Positions 59,512-64,000 of a stretch of 64,000 nucleotides of DNA are shown piece after piece. Origin of the DNA: Picocystis sp. L7 (lineage: Eukaryota > Chlorophyta > Picocystophyceae > Picocystales > Picocystaceae); contig QXJR01000023.1 in assembly GCA_020975725.1 (NCBI GenBank), forward strand, positions 186,001 to 250,000. The letters run 5' to 3'. A program made the translations under genes and the position numbers. The notes beneath the pieces are model-generated. The model worked only from the letters and a program-made list of their open reading frames with translations. It was not told the DNA's origin and did not search any database. Numbering within the stretch: position 1 is the stretch's first letter; every line of letters begins with the position of its first letter.

Positions 59512-59967
59512 GGTTGCCGCATCCGACGTACGAGACTCTGCCTTGCGCGTCGGTCGGTGTTTCCACGGGTTCGTCGAGACCAATTCCGCGAGAATCCCGC
59601 GTCGAACGCGCCCGAAACGCGTCCACACCTTGCGTTGCATGGACGTTCCATCTCTCCCCACGAGGAAGGGTCCCTTCCCACCCCATGGGATGCGCTCCTC
59701 GAATCAAGGTGGACGCGCGCAACCCAACGGCAAGGCGCGTCCCAACGCGTCCGACGCAAGTCTGGGCCTTCCTTTCGATTGGTTCCTTCCTTGGCGGTCG
59801 TCTTGAGCGTCGGTGTCCGTGGATCCACCGCCATTGGTGGACGCCACGCCGCTCCTTCCTTCGATCGTCACGGTGGGAGAGAATATTCTCTACCTTCGTG
59901 GGGGGACGACCCCAACGAACCGTCACGAGAAACGACCCTGTTGAGGAAGGTCCTTCCCAAGGATCCA
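59512..59967 (-). repeat. 456-bp inverted repeat, copy B
   Basis: Reverse-complement copy of 49486-49941. Its GCAACC end (59512) faces the start codon of the methyltransferase gene, 103 bp away, just as copy A's end faces the pseudouridine synthase. The 5' end (59967) is bordered by unrelated sequence in both copies, so the boundaries look sharp. Confidence 0.95.
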
Positions 59968-60802
59968 GGGAACGGGAGCCCATCCAAGGCTCTTGCAAGA
60001 CCCCCCAAGGAGAAGAAGACGAGGAGCGGAGCATGGAAGAGGGAAAGATGGTGCACATTGTTGCACGTGACCACCTCCCTCTTCAAGAAGACAAATTGCA
60101 TTGGCAAACAAAAAGCGATGAGCTCGAAATCCCGCATGCGTTGTCCATCGAATGTTCCACCCGGGTTTCGAATCGGGACACAAACGCCGTCCTTTGAATC
60201 GTACCTTACACAAAGAGTCACGGTCTACAGAGTGCTGCGTGAGCAAGCGCTTCCTTTGCCACCCGCATTGTGCAATCGTGCCGAGCGGCTACACGTGTTT
60301 CTGAGGCATGAATGGCCCCCCTTCACCGCACATCCCTATTTCCTGGTGAATGTTTGGTGATTGTCACGCCATCGGTCGCGCCAATCCTATCGTGGAACCC
60401 CTCGATGCAGCGTCGGTCGGATCTAGGTCGCACGATCGTTTCGGCGGTTCTCGTCGAGGTCTGCTCGTCGAGGAATCGTACGTAGTTTGATGCGATTCCT
60501 CCACGGCATCCGGATCCCCGAGCCGGTGCGAGGTTTCCGAGAGCTCGGGTTCCACCTCTCGCCATCTCCCGTTGGTGAAAGGGGATGCTTAGTTGGAGAG
60601 ACCCGATCGCCTGACCGGGGCGAACCGGGTTCGTGCCCTCGAATCCCCCGCCGCATCGACATCTCCCCTCGCCATTCGATCTCTTTTGGATAAGATATCG
60701 ATACGATTCGAACCGTCGGGGGTCTCGAGGGGCCTTGAAGGCTTCGGTCTCGAAGCGTCGTGTTCAGAGTTCGTCGCACGTCGACGACGCAAACGCATCG
60801 CC
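59968..60802. other. Intergenic, no gene seen
   Basis: About 0.83 kb between repeat copy B and the eight-helix gene. The frame upstream of 60803 stays open to an ATG at 60593, but the extra 70 residues are basic, low in structure and probably leader. Confidence 0.5.
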
Positions 60803-62149
60803 ATGGGATCCGACAGAGACTATCGAGCCATGCGAGAGGAACTCCAGAGCTCCAAGAAGAGGATGAAGGAGCTGGAACAGGAGCTGGCCGACTCCAAGGT
60901 AGACGCCGACCTCTACGAAATCGACGAGGAGAGCGGAGAGCTGGACTCGAACGTTCAGCAATCCTGCGAAAAAGCAGCCTCGGACATCGAAAAAGCAGTC
61001 AACGAAGGGGTTGAAGCTGGGAAACTACTCCGGCGTGCGAGAAGGAGGAATCGAATCGCTCGCATGATGCTTGGCTTCTCCAACGCAGGTGCACTGGCGT
61101 CTGGCGCACTGCTCCTGGCCTTCGGACTGCAACAGAGCGGAGTCAACGGAGGAGAAGATCAGATCATTCAAAACCCACACAATCTTCTCATAGTGATGGG
61201 TGCGTTCATGTGCTTCTCCGCTTTAAGCGGAGTCATGGGTGCATTGTTCGCAAGAAAGATGTTCGGGAAGGCGTTCCTGTACATTCACTCGGTCATCGCA
61301 ATCTTCGTCGGTTGTGCCCTGCTGTGGGGTGGGATCGTCAGCTTTGCTTGGCCAAACCACGCTCAAGAAAATTTCAACACCTTTGTGAGCGAAAATCCAC
61401 AAATAGTTGAAAGTCTGAACAACTCTGCCGATACGGTGCACGATGTGCAGATGCAGATGAACAACACCATGCCAGGAGACGTACACGTAGGAGAGGACAT
61501 CAACTGGACTGTTGAACGCCTGGAAAACGAGTACGCAAATCACACAGTAGCCGGAGGAATACTCTGCTTCTTGGGGGCATTCTTCATGATGATGGAGCTC
61601 TTGATAACTGGTACAGCAATCCCCGAAGCCCCGCGCCTCACGTTGCGTCGCCTTCTACTCACCAGCAGCTGGGTTGGGCTCTTGCTCTCCCTCTGTCTGG
61701 CCGTCCTATCCATTGTGGTGGGGGTTAAAGGTGGGGACGAGTACGGGTCTTGGGCGGCTTGGCTGAGCGCTGTCTTTGCCTTCACAGTAGGAATTGTATC
61801 TGTTCTGGGGATATTCGGAGTGAAGCGACGAAGCATCCTTGCCCTGATCCTGAACCTCTTCCTCACGAGCACTGTCACAATCATGCTTATTATGGGCGCT
61901 GTCTTGATATTTGCCCTGCCTCATCAGACGAGAGACTTTGTTCACGAGCACTGGAGCATCTTGGAGGAAAACCTGTACAGGTTGGATGAAGAACAGGCCA
62001 TGCATGCTGTTAGGGAGAACATGGACCTGATCGGGATTGGTTCACTCATAGTCGCATCCCTCCTGTTCCTGAACATATGTGCCTGCTTTGGTACCATCGC
62101 TGAGTTTACAAAAGAGAGACGCCGTACCAAGAAACAAATGGTGGATTGA
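60803..62149 (+). CDS. Eight-helix membrane protein, tandem tetraspanin-like
   Basis: 448 residues from the ATG at 60803. A charged coiled-coil N-terminus (about 1-75) is followed by three helices (about 85-195), for example ASGALLLAFGL and FLYIHSVIAIFVGCALLWGG. Then comes a loop (about 195-250) with several N-glycosylation sequons (NNSA, NNTM, NWTV, NHTV), then a fourth helix (GGILCFLGAFFMMMELL). Four further helices follow (about 285-440), with a short soluble stretch before the last. The 3 + loop + 1 layout resembles a tetraspanin, here apparently doubled, but no CCG motif is seen. Family and function not recognised. Confidence 0.75.
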   Translation: MGSDRDYRAMREELQSSKKRMKELEQELADSKVDADLYEIDEESGELDSNVQQSCEKAASDIEKAVNEGVEAGKLLRRARRRNRIARMMLGFSNAGALASGALLLAFGLQQSGVNGGEDQIIQNPHNLLIVMGAFMCFSALSGVMGALFARKMFGKAFLYIHSVIAIFVGCALLWGGIVSFAWPNHAQENFNTFVSENPQIVESLNNSADTVHDVQMQMNNTMPGDVHVGEDINWTVERLENEYANHTVAGGILCFLGAFFMMMELLITGTAIPEAPRLTLRRLLLTSSWVGLLLSLCLAVLSIVVGVKGGDEYGSWAAWLSAVFAFTVGIVSVLGIFGVKRRSILALILNLFLTSTVTIMLIMGAVLIFALPHQTRDFVHEHWSILEENLYRLDEEQAMHAVRENMDLIGIGSLIVASLLFLNICACFGTIAEFTKERRRTKKQMVD

Positions 62150-62377
62150 TGGAATGAGAGAGTCACAACATATCAGTGCATAAGTTTGAAGTGTGCTTAA
62201 AAGAGGCTGGCAGGGGATGGAGCCCTCACCCTCACCATCAAAGTTTAAGGAAATCAATCCTTGGGTTGAAAGCTCCGGTACTCTGCCGCAACCATCCAGT
62301 TGTCAAATGCTTCCAGTTCCTCAAAACTCACCGTTGCTGCATGTAAATCCACTGCATTTCTATGACCACAGCCCGAT

Positions 62378-63370
62378 TCAGGTTCTTCGATTTCGATTCT
62401 GCTGGCGCTTGCTTTTGCCCAAGCGGCTGTTCTGTTTCTTCTGGATCCCTCCGCCCATTGTCTTGAGTTTCTTCTTGTCGAATCCAGCCGATTTGTAGCC
62501 CGACACATCTGCCGCTGAAGCTGCGTCGTTCTGTTTCATTCGTCTCTTAGGACCCCCAAATCCAAACTTTTCGTCCTTGTACTGCCGTTTCTTGGACTTG
62601 TCCCCAGCACCCTTGGGTGTTCCCCGTACAGCACCCTTGGGCGTTCCCCGTGCGGAACCCATGGGTTTTCTGCTTCGTTTGTTGTCCAAACCAGCAGCCT
62701 CCGGCAAGTCTGCATCGCCTGCATAACCATTTCTCTTCCTCTGCTGTCTCCATTTGGTCACGTTTTCCACTTCTTTTTTCTTGGTCTGCGCTTTTTCTTT
62801 GCGCCTCTCTGCTTCGACCTGTTTGGCATACCTTTTGCTTTCTCTGGCCTTCTTGGCTTGTTCGGCTGCCTCCATCTGGGAGCGTTCCTCAATGAGTTTC
62901 TTCCTCACTTTGTCCATGTGAGCATCCGATTTGACCATTTCTGCAAAGTAATCGTCCGGACGTTGCCACTGCACACCTTTACCCTCGAAATTCTTGGCAG
63001 CCGTCTGGGCTGCCACCAGTGCCTGCTTGTAGAAAGCCAGCTCTCGTTGAAGGTCGTCGTCCACATTTTCCACTTGCTCCACGCCTTCACCCAAGGAGAC
63101 AGCCAGCGTGTCTTCCCACACCATTTCATCCTCCTGCCAAGCGAACTGGTTCAGCGAACGTGCCATCCCGCGCGTGTCGTGGGTCGTTTCACGTCGTGGA
63201 CCACTTCGTTCCGCTTCCATTTCGGCCAAGGCGGCGCGTTCCAGCTCCCATTCTTCGTCTTCTTCTTCCTCCGGATCCTCTTCTACGTATTCCTCGTCTT
63301 CTTTCGCGTGAAAACGCGCCTCCATCGCCTCTGCTTCGAGCTGCAAGCGCGCACGAGCGGCCGCCGCCAT
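62378..63370 (-). CDS. EBP2: rRNA-processing protein EBP2
   Basis: 330 residues from the ATG at 63370; the open frame beyond it lacks support. An acidic Glu/Asp-rich N-terminus (about 20-50) precedes the EBP2 core: VWEDTLAVSL, VENVDDDLQRELAFYKQAL, QRPDDYFAEMVKSDAHMDKV (about 140-165), and a Lys/Arg-rich helix. The C-terminus has two RGTPKGA repeats (ARGTPKGAVRGTPKGAG) and the nuclear FGFGGPKRRMKQNDA block, then a basic tail. Known: EBP2 (human EBNA1BP2) is a nucleolar 60S assembly factor working with RRS1 and the RPF complex. It is single-exon and of usual length. Confidence 0.95.
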   Translation of the reverse strand: MAAAARARLQLEAEAMEARFHAKEDEEYVEEDPEEEEDEEWELERAALAEMEAERSGPRRETTHDTRGMARSLNQFAWQEDEMVWEDTLAVSLGEGVEQVENVDDDLQRELAFYKQALVAAQTAAKNFEGKGVQWQRPDDYFAEMVKSDAHMDKVRKKLIEERSQMEAAEQAKKARESKRYAKQVEAERRKEKAQTKKKEVENVTKWRQQRKRNGYAGDADLPEAAGLDNKRSRKPMGSARGTPKGAVRGTPKGAGDKSKKRQYKDEKFGFGGPKRRMKQNDAASAADVSGYKSAGFDKKKLKTMGGGIQKKQNSRLGKSKRQQNRNRRT

Positions 63371-64000
63371 CGTCGATCTCCGACGGAATCGGTTGGGTTC
63401 GTAAGGGAACCTTCGGGTCTGTCCCCGAATCACAAGGGAAACGCCTTCTTTTCGAAAGGGACGTCGGTCGGGTCTGAACCCGCACGAAAAGGGGAGGAGC
63501 CGAGGTCGCCACGAGTCGGACGAACCTCGAAGGAAACATCGTCTTTGACAGGAAAGAAAGGATCGGACATGAAAGCTTTGGAACGACAAATGCGAAGCAA
63601 TGCATCGAATGCAAGGAAGTGCTGCCTTCAATTAAAGCCCTAGGGAAGCGTAGGAACACGGGGCCGTACTAGGTTGTATCCAAGGTACGATACATGCTGA
63701 GAAGCAAGATTTAGCTCGCACCCGGGACAAACCATCGAATTTGCTTCGGCTTACGAACGAAGACTTGCATCCTTCACGTTCGATCGAGCTGAGAAGAAAC
63801 CGTCGGAATTAAGTTGGCTTCAATGGATCCAACGTGCCTAGACTTTTGAATAGCACCAGGGCAAATGATGGTTGGTTCAATTGAAAGGCCAACCTGTCAA
63901 GCTCAAGCAATCGAATGCGCTCGACCCTTTCGACAAAAGAATGAGTAGAAATCAACCTATCATGATGTTTTCTATTGATGCAATGGACGGGCGATCCATC
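63371..64000. other. Intergenic, no gene seen
   Basis: About 0.63 kb: the 5' flank of EBP2 and AT-balanced DNA to the window edge. No coding region or repeat is supported. Confidence 0.5.

Noticed and set aside
59410-59834. N-terminal extension of the METTL frame into the inverted repeat
   Set aside because: The sequence is the repeat itself, also found 10 kb away unrelated to any methyltransferase; the ATG at 59409 gives a coherent start.
1-64000. CRISPR arrays, operons and bacterial ribosome binding sites
   Set aside because: The window is eukaryotic nuclear DNA; the tandem repeats seen are micro- and minisatellites without spacers.

Overview
This window looks like nuclear DNA from a photosynthetic, probably unicellular eukaryote with a primary plastid, most likely a green-lineage alga. 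The plastid cytochrome b6f Rieske protein carries a simple basic transit peptide with no ER signal in front of it. There are Ser-Pro hydroxyproline-type tracts and plant-type metabolic enzymes (AMI1-like amidase, AAE3-like oxalyl-CoA synthetase). There are also eukaryote-only genes (MPS1 kinase, EBP2, F-box, PMP34-type carrier). Genes are dense, on both strands, and mostly intronless. The few introns I can infer are short (97 nt in the protease, about 61 nt in the TRM11 homologue, and one unresolved in a METTL-type gene). The phylum is an inference and cannot be fixed from this sequence alone.

Layout. 0-9 kb: a secreted trypsin-like protease with a long Pro-Ser tail, then a convergent pair made of an M20 (PM20D1-like) amidohydrolase and an AMI1-like amidase. 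10-21 kb: PetC, an unassigned helical-barrel-like protein, the spindle-checkpoint kinase MPS1 with an N-terminal KEN box, a PMP34-like peroxisomal carrier, a TC microsatellite, and a TPR/J-domain co-chaperone. 21.5-30 kb: a tandem segmental duplication carrying two secreted FN3/beta-helix proteins that differ by a cassette of modules, with about 1.3 kb of unrelated DNA between the copies. 30.7-34.6 kb: a complete-looking PIF/Harbinger transposon with 40-bp terminal inverted repeats, a GTT target duplication, a Myb-like gene, a DDE transposase and a large internal minisatellite. 36-39.5 kb: a single ORF fusing oxalyl-CoA synthetase to oxalyl-CoA decarboxylase and ending in Ser-Lys-Leu. 40-54 kb: a thioredoxin-fold secretory protein, a ubiquitin-like protein, an F-box protein, a TRM11-ankyrin fusion, an SLC17/PHT4-type transporter, an RluA-type pseudouridine synthase, a small coiled-coil membrane protein and a double-LOTUS protein. 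54.6-57.1 kb: a tyrosine-recombinase (Crypton-like) element flanked by palindromic sites. 57-63.4 kb: RWDD2-like, METTL-type methyltransferase, an eight-helix tetraspanin-like protein, and the ribosome-biogenesis factor EBP2.

The strongest candidate for a new biological arrangement is the peroxisomal AAE3-OXC fusion: oxalate activation and decarboxylation in one polypeptide with a canonical PTS1. The same window also encodes a PMP34/PXN-type peroxisomal cofactor carrier. Other items of interest are the tyrosine recombinase with its repeated palindromic arms, the TRM11-ankyrin fusion, and a 456-bp near-identical inverted repeat whose two copies, 10 kb apart, each sit in front of a gene start.

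Long stretches without genes (3.4-5.5, 8.3-10.1, 29.4-30.7, 34.6-36.2, 39.5-40.7, 43.4-44.5 kb) are generally more AT-rich or repetitive. I see no credible coding regions or intact RNA genes in them.
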